A stretch of DNA of 64,000 nt, taken from Candidatus Nitrohelix vancouverensis (lineage in GTDB: Bacteria > Nitrospinota > Nitrospinia > Nitrospinales > VA-1). The notes beneath the pieces were generated by a model. That model did not search any database and was not told the DNA's origin. It saw only the letters and a list, made by a program, of their open reading frames with translations. Location: the NCBI GenBank assembly GCA_015698305.1, contig CP048620.1:2750001-2814000 (forward strand). Reading direction: 5' to 3'. Position 1 is the stretch's first letter; each line of letters opens with the position of its first letter. A program made the position numbers and the translations under genes. Shown piece by piece: positions 26,736 to 34,799 of this stretch.

Positions 26736-27202
26736 AGTTACTGAACCTGGATATTGTTTAAAATCATTCTAAAGATGAGACTTCTTTAGCTGAACTGAAG
26801 CTAAATAGCAAATTTTATACCTTCAGAAATAAAGGCTTGAAATCAAACACTTAATTCAAGCCTTATAAAAAAGAGTATATTTTATACACATATTCGCGCA
26901 TAAAATCAACATTCTACACTCAGCGATAGCGCTGTCAAATCACACCTGAAACGCTTTCATGAAAGCTGATTGACACAAGCCGGGCGCCCAGACGCAAAAA
27001 AACTTCAGGCAAAGGCCAAAAAGTTAATGAAACGCATTTGGCAAATGGTTACAATAACATGTTCGGCTTTTCAGAAGCCATCACCTTTTATAAATCCATT
27101 CCCAATCAACGTTTACAGCCGCATCACTCTGGCTGAAAAAAGTTCACGTCTCTACAGGGGCGCGACTGATGGCAATGGATTACGCGTTTATTCTGGAGGT
27201 AG
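26736..27202. other. 467-bp divergent intergenic region gltB / CBS protein
   Basis: No convincing gene is seen here. The region holds several short palindromes: TTTAGCT-N7-AGCTAAA, AAGGCTTGAA-N13-TTCAAGCCTT, CAGCG-N4-CGCTG (26921-26934) and the perfect 14-mer GCTTTCATGAAAGC (26953-26966). It is AT-rich on the gltB side. A 78-codon plus-strand frame from TTG 26970 overlaps the next gene and has no ribosome-binding site, so it is not called. Confidence 0.6.
26785..26864 (-). promoter_or_regulatory. Candidate gltB promoter region with two inverted repeats
   Basis: On the minus strand a -10-like TATAAA (complement of 26814-26819) lies about 80 bp before the gltB start. The larger inverted repeat AAGGCTTGAA / TTCAAGCCTT (26832-26841 and 26855-26864) covers the expected -35 position, and a second repeat TTTAGCT / AGCTAAA (26785-26791 and 26799-26805) lies in the leader. 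A regulator binding the upstream repeat would block or assist polymerase. No sigma-54 or known NtrC site is recognised. Confidence 0.35.
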
Positions 27203-27205
27203 ATG

Positions 27206-27850
27206 ATGATTGTTGAAGAAGTGATGACTACAAAATTAATCACGATATCCGAAAACGACACCCTGTTGCAAGCGCAACAGCTAATGGTCGAGAAATCGGT
27301 TCGTCATCTACCTGTTGTTAAAAAACGGAAGCTACTAGGTATTATCACAGAAAGTGATATTCGTAGCGCATTTATTTTTGACGGGCGGACCACAGACCTC
27401 GACGAAGAGGTCCCGGTGAACCCGGCAAAAATGAAAGTCAAAAACTACATGACGAAGGAACCGCTGACGGTTTCTCCCGAGACAAATATCGAAGATGCGG
27501 CTCTGATCATCTATCGAAATAAAATCGGGGGCTTGCCTGTAGTTAAAGACGACAAACTGGAAGGCATTATTTCCATCATCGATATGCTGGGACTGTTCAT
27601 CGACATGATGGGCATTCTGCATGGGAGTTCGCGCATCGACGTTCTAACGGATAAAAGTCAGAAGTCGCTCGACAAGGTCTCCAAGATCATAAACGACCAT
27701 GGATTGAATATCATTGCTACGGGAATCGAGCCTTTCCCTCAGGACGACAAAAAACAAATCTGTTTTTTTCGAGTGGATTTGTGCGAAACGGAGCCAATCG
27801 TCGTCGACATCGAGAAAGCCGGGTTCAAAGTACTCGACGCCATCGATTGA
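27206..27850 (+). CDS. Tandem CBS-domain protein with C-terminal ACT-like domain (AcuB-like)
   Basis: 214 residues from ATG 27206, six bases after GGAGG; an adjacent ATG at 27203 is an alternative. Two CBS domains (about 1-60, VMTTKLITISENDTLLQAQ; about 80-135, YMTKEPLTVSPETNIEDAA) form a nucleotide-sensing Bateman module. The last 70 residues (GSSRIDVLTDKSQKSLDKVSKII) are ACT-like, as in AcuB proteins. Such proteins bind adenine nucleotides and regulate partner enzymes. It lies 75 bp before leuA on the same strand, so coupling to leucine synthesis is possible but unproven. Confidence 0.82.
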   Translation: MIVEEVMTTKLITISENDTLLQAQQLMVEKSVRHLPVVKKRKLLGIITESDIRSAFIFDGRTTDLDEEVPVNPAKMKVKNYMTKEPLTVSPETNIEDAALIIYRNKIGGLPVVKDDKLEGIISIIDMLGLFIDMMGILHGSSRIDVLTDKSQKSLDKVSKIINDHGLNIIATGIEPFPQDDKKQICFFRVDLCETEPIVVDIEKAGFKVLDAID

Positions 27851-27925
27851 CGCACGACGCACCGCCGCGCCAGCGCCCGCTGATTAACAGATTTTCAAAT
27901 ACACTACATACATAGAAGGTCTATC

Positions 27926-29485
27926 ATGACAAAAGAAAATATCATTATTTTTGACACGACATTACGCGACGGGGAACAATGCCCCGGCGCCAGCATGAAT
28001 ATAAAAGAGAAGATGGAAATCGCGCGTCAACTTGCCCTGTTGAAAGTCGACGTGATCGAAGCCGGTTTCCCGATCGCATCGCCGGGAGATTTTGAAGCGG
28101 TCAAACAGATCGCCGAAGAAATCCGCGGCGCGTCCATCGCCGGACTGGCGAGGGCATTGGAGAAGGACATCGAATCGGCGGCGCGCGCGCTTGAAAAGGC
28201 GGAGAAACCTCGCATTCACATTTTTCTGTCCACGTCCAAATCGCATCGCGTGCATATGGTCCACAAGGCCAAAGCCGAGATCATAGAGATGGCGCAAAAG
28301 TCTTTGGCCTTTGCCGGCAAGTTTTGTAGCGATCTCGAATTTTCACCCATGGACGCCTCGCGCACTGAACCGGAGTTTCTTGCGGAAGTCGTTGAAGCCG
28401 CCATCGACGCCGGAGCAACAACGATCAATATTCCCGACACGGTGGGTTATGCCATCCCCGATGAGTTTGGACGCTTGATAACCTATTTGAGGGAGAAAGT
28501 TCCAAACATCAAAAAAGCGGTCTTAAGCGTGCATTGTCACAACGACCTCGGCCTCGCCGTCGCCAATTCCCTCGCCGCAATTCAGGCGGGCGCGCGTCAG
28601 GTGGAATGCACCGTCAACGGCATCGGCGAACGCGCCGGAAACGCCTCCATGGAAGAAGTGGTGATGGCGCTGAAAACGCGCAAGGACTTTTTTGGAATTT
28701 CTACGGACATCGACACGCAACACATCATGACCTGTTCCAAAATGGTCAGCAGTTTCACCGGCTTTTACGTGCAACGCAACAAAGCAATCGTCGGCAAAAA
28801 CGCCTTCGCCCACGAGTCCGGCGTGCATCAGCACGGTTTCCTCAAGCGCAAGGACACCTTTGAGATCATGAATCCCAAGGAAGTCGGCGTCGAAGAATCG
28901 GAGCTGGTGATGGGCAAGCACTCCGGTCGCAACGCCCTGCAATTCCGCATCAAGGAAATGGGATATGAGTTGACCAAGGAAGAGCTGGACAAAGTCTTCA
29001 ATGAGTTCAAGATTCTTGCTGACGATAAAAAAGAAGTGTTCGAGGAAGACATCCTGACGCTCGTGCAGAAAGTGATTTTCACTGAAGAAACGATTCGCAA
29101 CTGGAAGGTCAGTTCCGTGCAAACGCATACCGAGACTGGGCGCAAGCCCAGAGCGCAGGTGGCGCTGTCTGATTTCAGCGGCGAGGTTCATTCCGCTAAC
29201 GCGGAAGGCGACGGCCCGGTCGATGCGATCTGCAACGCGGTCGACAAGATCACCGGTTTGAGTTGTAAACTTCTGGACTATCAGGTGATGTCCAAGACGC
29301 GCGGCACTGACGCGCTCGGCGAAGTCACCGTTCAAACCTCTTATCAGGACAAGAAGGCTCTGGGCAAGGGAGCGGGCGTCAACACCATTGAAGCCAGCGC
29401 CGAGGCCTACGTCGACGCGGTCAACAAACTGATTCGCAAGGATCAGATGGGCCAGGCGCAGAGGGAAGAATTCCCAGGACCTTGA
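27926..29485 (+). CDS. leuA: 2-isopropylmalate synthase
   Basis: 519 residues. The TIM-barrel domain begins IIIFDTTLRDGEQCPGASM and contains the metal site HCHNDLGLAVAN and GIGERAGNASMEEVVMAL. The C-terminal LeuA allosteric dimer domain (about 390-510, QVALSDFSGEVHSANAEGDGP) makes it a full-length LeuA rather than homocitrate or citramalate synthase, though citramalate synthase activity cannot be excluded from sequence. It joins acetyl-CoA to 2-oxoisovalerate, the first step of leucine synthesis, in the cytoplasm. The other leu genes are not in this window. Confidence 0.95.
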   Translation: MTKENIIIFDTTLRDGEQCPGASMNIKEKMEIARQLALLKVDVIEAGFPIASPGDFEAVKQIAEEIRGASIAGLARALEKDIESAARALEKAEKPRIHIFLSTSKSHRVHMVHKAKAEIIEMAQKSLAFAGKFCSDLEFSPMDASRTEPEFLAEVVEAAIDAGATTINIPDTVGYAIPDEFGRLITYLREKVPNIKKAVLSVHCHNDLGLAVANSLAAIQAGARQVECTVNGIGERAGNASMEEVVMALKTRKDFFGISTDIDTQHIMTCSKMVSSFTGFYVQRNKAIVGKNAFAHESGVHQHGFLKRKDTFEIMNPKEVGVEESELVMGKHSGRNALQFRIKEMGYELTKEELDKVFNEFKILADDKKEVFEEDILTLVQKVIFTEETIRNWKVSSVQTHTETGRKPRAQVALSDFSGEVHSANAEGDGPVDAICNAVDKITGLSCKLLDYQVMSKTRGTDALGEVTVQTSYQDKKALGKGAGVNTIEASAEAYVDAVNKLIRKDQMGQAQREEFPGP

Positions 29486-29512
29486 GCCCATGTCGATTCA
29501 CGCCCTAGATTC

Positions 29513-30229
29513 ATGAAAGACGACCTGTTCACCCGGGCGACCCCTGAGAAATTTCAATTCAACGAGGCGGTCGCCCGGGTTTTTGACGATATGCTCGAAC
29601 GGAGCGTTCCCCTGTACCGGGAATGCCTGACGATGACCGCGGAATGGTGCCGGGCGCTCGCAAAACCGCATTCGCGCATTTACGATCTCGGTTGCTCCAC
29701 CGGAACCCTGCTCGATCTGCTTTCGCAAACCGGAGCGCTCCCGCCATCGGTGGAACTCATCGGCGTGGATAATTCCCGCCCGATGATCGAACGGGCCCAA
29801 AAAAAACTGTCCGCTCAGGCGAGGTCATTCCAGTTCATTGAGGCCGATCTCAGCCAGCCTTTTGCGCTCGAAAATGCCAGCGTCGCGATTCTCAACTACA
29901 CCCTGCAATTCATTCCCCCCGACACGCGACTCAAACTCCTGAGCCAAATCTGTACCGGCCTGCTCCCCGGCGGAGGTCTCGCCATCATCGAAAAAATCAA
30001 GGGCGAAACGGCGGAAATGGACGCTCATTTCATCGCCATGCATCACGAATACAAACGCCGACGCGGTTATTCCGAACTGGAAATTTCCGCCAAACGGGAT
30101 GCGCTGGAAAATGTACTCATCCCCTGGACGCTCACAGAAAATCTGGCCGTGTTGAAAAAAGCCGGATTCTCTCAAATCGACGTCTTTTTTAAGTGGAATA
30201 ATTTCACCGGACTCATTGCATTGAAATAG
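29513..30229 (+). CDS. cmoA: Carboxy-S-adenosyl-L-methionine synthase CmoA
   Basis: 238 residues, near the family length of about 245. The start FTRATPEKFQFNEAVARVFDDML and the SAM-binding motif YDLGCSTGTLLDLL are characteristic of CmoA, as is EKIKGETAEMDAHFIAMHHEYK. CmoA turns SAM and prephenate into carboxy-SAM, the donor used by CmoB for the wobble uridine cmo5U34 of several tRNAs. CmoB is not encoded beside it. It starts 27 bp after leuA on the same strand and may share its transcript. Confidence 0.9.
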   Translation: MKDDLFTRATPEKFQFNEAVARVFDDMLERSVPLYRECLTMTAEWCRALAKPHSRIYDLGCSTGTLLDLLSQTGALPPSVELIGVDNSRPMIERAQKKLSAQARSFQFIEADLSQPFALENASVAILNYTLQFIPPDTRLKLLSQICTGLLPGGGLAIIEKIKGETAEMDAHFIAMHHEYKRRRGYSELEISAKRDALENVLIPWTLTENLAVLKKAGFSQIDVFFKWNNFTGLIALK

Positions 30230-30297
30230 AAACTAATGTATCTTTTCAAAAGCGTTTTTTTTATGATTCGACCCTGTTTATTGAGGAGGCCGTTGGA

Positions 30298-30483
30298 ATG
30301 CCCCATTACGATTACACTTGCGAAAAATGCAAAAAAGATTTTGAAGTCGAAATGAAAATTTCCGAGGTGGACAAGAAGAAAATTTCTTGTTCCCACTGCG
30401 GTTCCGCCAAAGTCTCTCGCAACGTGACCAACGCTTCCTTTACCAGCGAAAGCATCAACCGATACGTCTGGAAACAAGACTGA
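30298..30483 (+). CDS. FmdB-family zinc ribbon protein
   Basis: 61 residues with GAGGAGG before ATG. Four Cys in two pairs (YTCEKCKKDF and ISCSHCGSAKVSR) form a zinc ribbon typical of the FmdB/CxxC_CXXC regulatory-protein family. The rest of the chain is short and basic. Family members are widespread small proteins of unclear function, originally proposed as regulators of formamidase expression. It lies 15 bp before a radical SAM gene, probably in the same transcript. Confidence 0.88.
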   Translation: MPHYDYTCEKCKKDFEVEMKISEVDKKKISCSHCGSAKVSRNVTNASFTSESINRYVWKQD

Positions 30484-30497
30484 CCTCTCCCATACCT

Positions 30498-31625
30498 ATG
30501 CTAACTCACGTCAAAACAATACCTAAAAAAGTACCGGGCAAGATCGGCGAACTGGTTCAGTTCCCCATGCAACGCATTCACATTGAATTAACCAATGTGT
30601 GTAACTTTGACTGTACTTTCTGCCCCAAGCAGGAGATGACCCGCAAGTACGAGTACATGGACTTCGACAAGGTCTGCGGCATCATCGACGAAATCGCCGA
30701 ATACAATATGGCGGAGAAGATCACTTTCCATATCATGGGCGAGCCTTTCATGCACCCGCGCTTTTTTGACATTTTAGAGCATGCGGCGAGTTTGGGCGTG
30801 AAAACAGGCGTGACCACCAACGGCACCTACCTGAACGAAGAAATTGCAAAGAAGCTGGAAACCGTAACGGTTTCGCAAATGAATATTTCCCTGCAAACGC
30901 CGGACGCCGAGTCTTTCAAGACCCGCAAGGCGCGACGCATGGAGTTCGACGAATATCAGCAAAAGATACTTGAATTCATCGCGGCCTGCCTCAAGCAGAA
31001 GGAACCGCCGAAGATCAAAATGCATTTTCTGAACACGACCATACAAACCGACGTTCCGGGAGAAGACTGGTCGCTGGGAACCATGAAGGTCATCAACAAC
31101 ACGCAGGAATTGCGCAACACCTTCACTTACTGGGCCAATGAACTTCATAAGATCAGCCCGCCGAGTTCCGACCAGGCCCGCACGGAAGTTCTGGATAAAA
31201 TCCAGAAGCTGTCTGCCTTCAAGTGGAATGTCGTGCAGGTGGTTCCCAATGTCTATTTTGAAACCTATATTCTCGACACCTGGGGCAACGCCTTTGTCGG
31301 CGACAACGTGGTGCCATCCAAAGTAGGCTATTGCAGCGCCCTGACCGATCACTTCGCCATCCAGTGCAACGGCAACCTGTCATACTGCTGTAAGGATTTT
31401 GACGGCAAGACCACGGCAGGCAATGTTTTTGAAAACCCCATCGTCGATATTTTGAATTCCAAACCTATCATCGACGCCATTGAAGGCTTCAAAAACTTCA
31501 AGGTTGTGCATCCCCATTGTCAGAAATGCCTTGGCGGAAGCACCTGGTTGAAATCTTTGGGAAACCAGATTGGCTCCATCGTTATCTGGAAATTTCTAAA
31601 ACCCTTCTTTTACAAAAAGAACTGA
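30498..31625 (+). CDS. Radical SAM protein with SPASM-like C-terminal Cys cluster
   Basis: 375 residues from ATG 30498; a longer frame starting at 30387 would overlap the zinc-ribbon gene and is rejected. The radical SAM cluster motif is CNFDCTFCPK, followed by a partial TIM barrel (ITFHIMGEPFMHPRF, GVTTNGTYLNEEI). The C-terminal part carries further Cys in GYCSALTDHF, CNGNLSYCCKDF and HCQKCLGG, consistent with one auxiliary Fe-S cluster. The substrate is unknown. It is the last protein gene before tRNA-Pro. Confidence 0.85.
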   Translation: MLTHVKTIPKKVPGKIGELVQFPMQRIHIELTNVCNFDCTFCPKQEMTRKYEYMDFDKVCGIIDEIAEYNMAEKITFHIMGEPFMHPRFFDILEHAASLGVKTGVTTNGTYLNEEIAKKLETVTVSQMNISLQTPDAESFKTRKARRMEFDEYQQKILEFIAACLKQKEPPKIKMHFLNTTIQTDVPGEDWSLGTMKVINNTQELRNTFTYWANELHKISPPSSDQARTEVLDKIQKLSAFKWNVVQVVPNVYFETYILDTWGNAFVGDNVVPSKVGYCSALTDHFAIQCNGNLSYCCKDFDGKTTAGNVFENPIVDILNSKPIIDAIEGFKNFKVVHPHCQKCLGGSTWLKSLGNQIGSIVIWKFLKPFFYKKN

Positions 31626-31688
31626 ACTACAAGTATCAACGACGTTAAAAGAATAGAAATTTGCGCTCCTGTTCTGCATAGAAAACTG

Positions 31689-31716
31689 TGGACTTTTGTC
31701 GCGTTTTGACTAAAAT
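31689..31716 (+). promoter_or_regulatory. Candidate promoter for tRNA-Pro
   Basis: TGGACT (31689-31694) and TAAAAT (31711-31716) are separated by 16 bases and stand 27 bases before the mature tRNA 5' end. The -10 box matches the consensus at five of six positions and the -35 box at four of six. Confidence 0.4.
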
Positions 31717-31743
31717 AGCGTCTGACCTCAGGGTTTCATTCAT

Positions 31744-31820
<77 letters not shown>

Positions 31821-32090
31821 ATACCTTCGTTATATAAAACAAGGTTTTACAACAATTCCACCGACCAGGGATTTCGCGATTGGTTCCACCCTGCACAAAA
31901 ATTGCACAAGCATCAGAAGCCTTTGTTTTTTTAACCCGCTCTTTTTAAATTTTCCATAGCGCCCACCCGCCTTTCGATTTCAGATAAAGGCCGCTCCACA
32001 GCAAATTCATCTAATGTTTTGCTCTTTTTCAGCCGCAGTGAATAGCATATAGATTGGTTCAATCCAGCTCTCACCATCCAGGAGTTTCTC

Positions 32091-32237
32091 ATGCCAGCCG
32101 CCAAAACGATTACATCCAACACCAACCAGGATCTTTCAGGTGACAAACAGGTGGTTCCTTATTTCTGGATCAAAGCCATCGCTGCCGCAGTCAGTGGAGG
32201 CGCCATTCCAGGCATCATCTTTTACTTTCTCATGTAA
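32091..32237 (+). CDS. Small 48-residue single-pass membrane protein
   Basis: AGGAG lies six bases before ATG 32091. The peptide has a polar N-terminus (PAAKTITSNTNQDLSGDKQ) and one hydrophobic segment (IKAIAAAVSGGAIPGIIFYFLM) reaching the C-terminus. This is the pattern of small tail-anchored inner-membrane peptides. There are no homologues I can name. The good ribosome-binding site and clear transmembrane segment are the only evidence. Confidence 0.5.
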   Translation: MPAAKTITSNTNQDLSGDKQVVPYFWIKAIAAAVSGGAIPGIIFYFLM

Positions 32238-32415
32238 GAAGCGCAACACTTCTCGTGTCGCATGGGAATGCGATCACAGAAAACTTCAATTCCTCGAAGC
32301 ATCGATACCCCCCTGCCTCACGGGCTTTTCCAAGCCTGCAAAATTTCTCTGCAAAAATCATTTAAACTATCTATAATATCCTCATAAGCTTAATTAATCC
32401 TTAGAGAGAGGCTTG

Positions 32416-32781
32416 ATGATGGATCAAATTAGAGATTTCATGAGATCTTCAATTGTTAGCGTAGATAAAGACACTACATTGGTCGAATGCGCAGTTCAAC
32501 TCGTTGAGCAAAAAGTCAGCTCCCTCTTGATCACCAACAATGGAGAGTATGAAGGAATTGTCACCCCTAAAGACATCGTCAGGAAAGCCATCGCTAAAGG
32601 TCTCGATCCAAAAACCACTCTGGCCCATGCGGTCATGTCCTCCCCGATATTGGGCATGGAGTATTACCTCCCGCGTGAAGAAGCTCACGAATACATGTTG
32701 CGGCACAAAATCAAACATCTTGCGGCGACGGATAATAAGAAAATTATCGGTATTCTGACCTTCAAAGATATGACGCGCTGA
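32416..32781 (+). CDS. Two-CBS-domain protein
   Basis: About 121 residues; several starts are possible (TTG 32413, ATG 32416, ATG 32419) after GAGAGG. It consists only of two CBS motifs (FMRSSIVSVDKDTTLVECAVQL and VMSSPILGMEYYLPREEAHEYML), each ending in a G(I/V)(V/L)T-x-KD turn that usually contacts the nucleotide. Such minimal Bateman proteins sense adenine nucleotides and act on a partner. The gene is about 155 bp before an acetolactate-synthase-like gene, which is a possible but unproven target. Confidence 0.85.
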   Translation: MMDQIRDFMRSSIVSVDKDTTLVECAVQLVEQKVSSLLITNNGEYEGIVTPKDIVRKAIAKGLDPKTTLAHAVMSSPILGMEYYLPREEAHEYMLRHKIKHLAATDNKKIIGILTFKDMTR

Positions 32782-32820
32782 TCCGCCCCGGCGGTATTAT
32801 TTTAAGACATCATCATAAAA

Positions 32821-32839
32821 CCTTCGACAGGTTCGAAGG
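32821..32839 (+). terminator. Short hairpin after the CBS gene
   Basis: CCTTCGA (32821-32827) and TCGAAGG (32833-32839) form a 7-bp stem with a 5-base loop, 40 bp after the CBS stop codon. T-residues follow only at a distance, so termination is possible but weakly supported. Confidence 0.35.
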
Positions 32840-32935
32840 CTTAGCCACCTCTGTTTTCTCTTAAATCACACAGACAATACAATTAGAATCCCACGGCTAC
32901 GCGCCGGCGGGGTTCCATGATTAAAGGAATAGTTC

Positions 32936-34576
32936 ATGAAAGCATCGGACCTGTTTGTTAAATCCCTTGAAAAAGAAGACGTCGAATATATCTTCGGAAT
33001 CCCCGGAGAAGAGAATCTTGATTTTCTCGAGTCATTAAGAAACTCGAAAATCAAACTCATACTCACTCGACACGAACAGGCCGCAGGATTCATGGCCGCA
33101 ACTTATGGGCGGCTCACAGGCAAAGTCGGCGTGTGCCTCTCCACGCTTGGCCCAGGCGTCACCAATTTCATCACGGCGGCGGCCTACGCCCAATTGGGAG
33201 CCATGCCCATCCTCATGATTTCCGGTCAAAAACCCATCAAAAAAAGCAAGCAGGGTCGTTTTCAAATACTCAACGTCGTTGAGATCATGCGCCCCATCAC
33301 AAAATTCACCCGACAGATCGTGCATGGGAACAATATCCCCGTCGCCGTCCGCGAGGCCATTCGCCTGGCCCAGGAGGAACGGCCCGGAGCCGTCCACCTT
33401 GAGTTGCCTGAAGACATTGCCGCCGAAGATTGCACAAGCCAGCCCCTTGAAATCATAGAATCCCGGCGTCCCTTCTCCGATTCCAAGATCGTAGATCAAG
33501 CCGTCGAAATGATACGCAAAGCGACCCGCCCCCTTCTGCTCATCGGCGCCGCCGCCAATCGCAACCGCACCTGCAAGGCGCTGGCAAAACTCGTTGACAA
33601 AAGCGGACTCTATTTTTTCAATACGCAAATGGGCAAAGGCGTGATCGACGAACGCCACCCGAAATACCTGGGAACCGCCGCGCTGTCCACACAGGACTAT
33701 ATCCATTGCGCGATAGACCGCGCCGATCTAATCATCAATGTCGGACATGACGTGATCGAGAAGCCGCCGTTTTTTATGGAAGTCGGCGGCGCGCAGGTGA
33801 TCCATATCAATAATTTTGCCGCCCAGGTCGACGAGGTGTATTTCCCTCAACTCAACCTGGTCGGAGACATTGCCCACAGCATTCAACAAATTTCCAAAAA
33901 GCTCAAACCTTCGCCCAACTGGAATTTCAGCTATTTCGAGCGCGTTAAAAATGAAATCGAAGCGCATATCGAGCTGAAAAGCGCGGACGATCATTGCCCC
34001 GTCATCCCGCAATACCTGGTGTCTCAAGTCAGAAAAGTCATGCCAGACGACGGCGTCATCGCCCTCGACAACGGCGTCTACAAGATCTGGTTCGCGCGCA
34101 ATTACAAGGCCTACAAACCCAACACCGTCCTGCTCGACAATGCCCTGGCGACCATGGGAGCCGGGTTCCCCTCGGCGATGGCGGCAAAAATCGTCAATCC
34201 CAAGAAGAAAGTCATGGCGATTTGTGGCGACGGCGGATTCATGATGAACTCACAGGAAATGGAAACGGCGGTTCGCCTCAAGCTCGACATCGTTATCCTG
34301 ATCCTCAGGGACGACGCCTACGGAATGATTAAATGGAAACAAGCGGGCATGGGCTTCCCTTATTTCGGGCTGGATTACGGCAATCCCGATTTTGTTGAAT
34401 ACGCCCGTTCATATGGCGCCGAAGGACATCGGATCACATCCTCGGCGGAACTCGCGACGACGATGGACAAGTGCCTCAAGTCCAAGGGCGTGCATCTGAT
34501 CGAAGTCCCGGTCGACTATACCGAGAACGAGCGCTTCCTCACAGAAGAACTCAACTCCCGCATTTGTCTGCTGTGA
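32936..34576 (+). CDS. Thiamine-diphosphate enzyme of the acetolactate synthase family
   Basis: 546 residues; AAGGA lies eight bases before ATG. The pyrimidine-binding domain carries the catalytic Glu in RHEQAAGFMAATYGR, and the diphosphate-binding domain has GDGGFMMNSQEMETAVRLKLD with DDAYGMIKWKQ at the usual distance. The order of segments and length match acetolactate synthase large subunits, closest in feel to the AlsS-type. No regulatory subunit gene (ilvN/ilvH) adjoins it. It condenses two pyruvates if a true acetolactate synthase, but related benzoylformate- or oxalyl-CoA-type enzymes share these motifs. Substrate identity therefore remains open. Confidence 0.8.
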   Translation: MKASDLFVKSLEKEDVEYIFGIPGEENLDFLESLRNSKIKLILTRHEQAAGFMAATYGRLTGKVGVCLSTLGPGVTNFITAAAYAQLGAMPILMISGQKPIKKSKQGRFQILNVVEIMRPITKFTRQIVHGNNIPVAVREAIRLAQEERPGAVHLELPEDIAAEDCTSQPLEIIESRRPFSDSKIVDQAVEMIRKATRPLLLIGAAANRNRTCKALAKLVDKSGLYFFNTQMGKGVIDERHPKYLGTAALSTQDYIHCAIDRADLIINVGHDVIEKPPFFMEVGGAQVIHINNFAAQVDEVYFPQLNLVGDIAHSIQQISKKLKPSPNWNFSYFERVKNEIEAHIELKSADDHCPVIPQYLVSQVRKVMPDDGVIALDNGVYKIWFARNYKAYKPNTVLLDNALATMGAGFPSAMAAKIVNPKKKVMAICGDGGFMMNSQEMETAVRLKLDIVILILRDDAYGMIKWKQAGMGFPYFGLDYGNPDFVEYARSYGAEGHRITSSAELATTMDKCLKSKGVHLIEVPVDYTENERFLTEELNSRICLL

Positions 34577-34799
34577 TTCGAAGAATTAACGCCTGTTTCC
34601 GCTCCCGTTTTAACAACGGCGCCGGAATGGACTGCGCGTAAAACGCTAATTCGTTTGTTTCCCGCGTCAAAAAATCATATGATAGGGGATTGACTTTTCA
34701 GGGAGCGCTGATTCCCTTTACCTCTATAACGTTCAAAACGCACCGGCCCCTACAGAATCAAGCGTTACGGCCCAATGCGTTAACGGAGAAAGTGTTGTT

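Noticed and set aside
26970-27206. 78-codon frame upstream of the CBS gene
   Set aside because: TTG start with no ribosome-binding site, overlap with the CBS start and no domain character.
28523-29491. 322-codon minus-strand frame opposite leuA
   Set aside because: Complete overlap with leuA, which has full family motifs.
30387-30497. Longer start for the radical SAM gene
   Set aside because: It would lie inside the zinc-ribbon gene; ATG 30498 fits the radical SAM N-terminus.
31821-32090. Possible integration site at the tRNA 3' end (direct repeat TGCACAA at 31892 and 31903)
   Set aside because: No duplicated tRNA end and no integrase within the window; two short repeats are not enough.
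31931-32146. 71-codon minus-strand frame after tRNA-Pro ending LSEIERRVGAMENLKRAG
   Set aside because: Overlaps the better-supported small membrane peptide and lacks a ribosome-binding site; a decayed gene fragment cannot be excluded.
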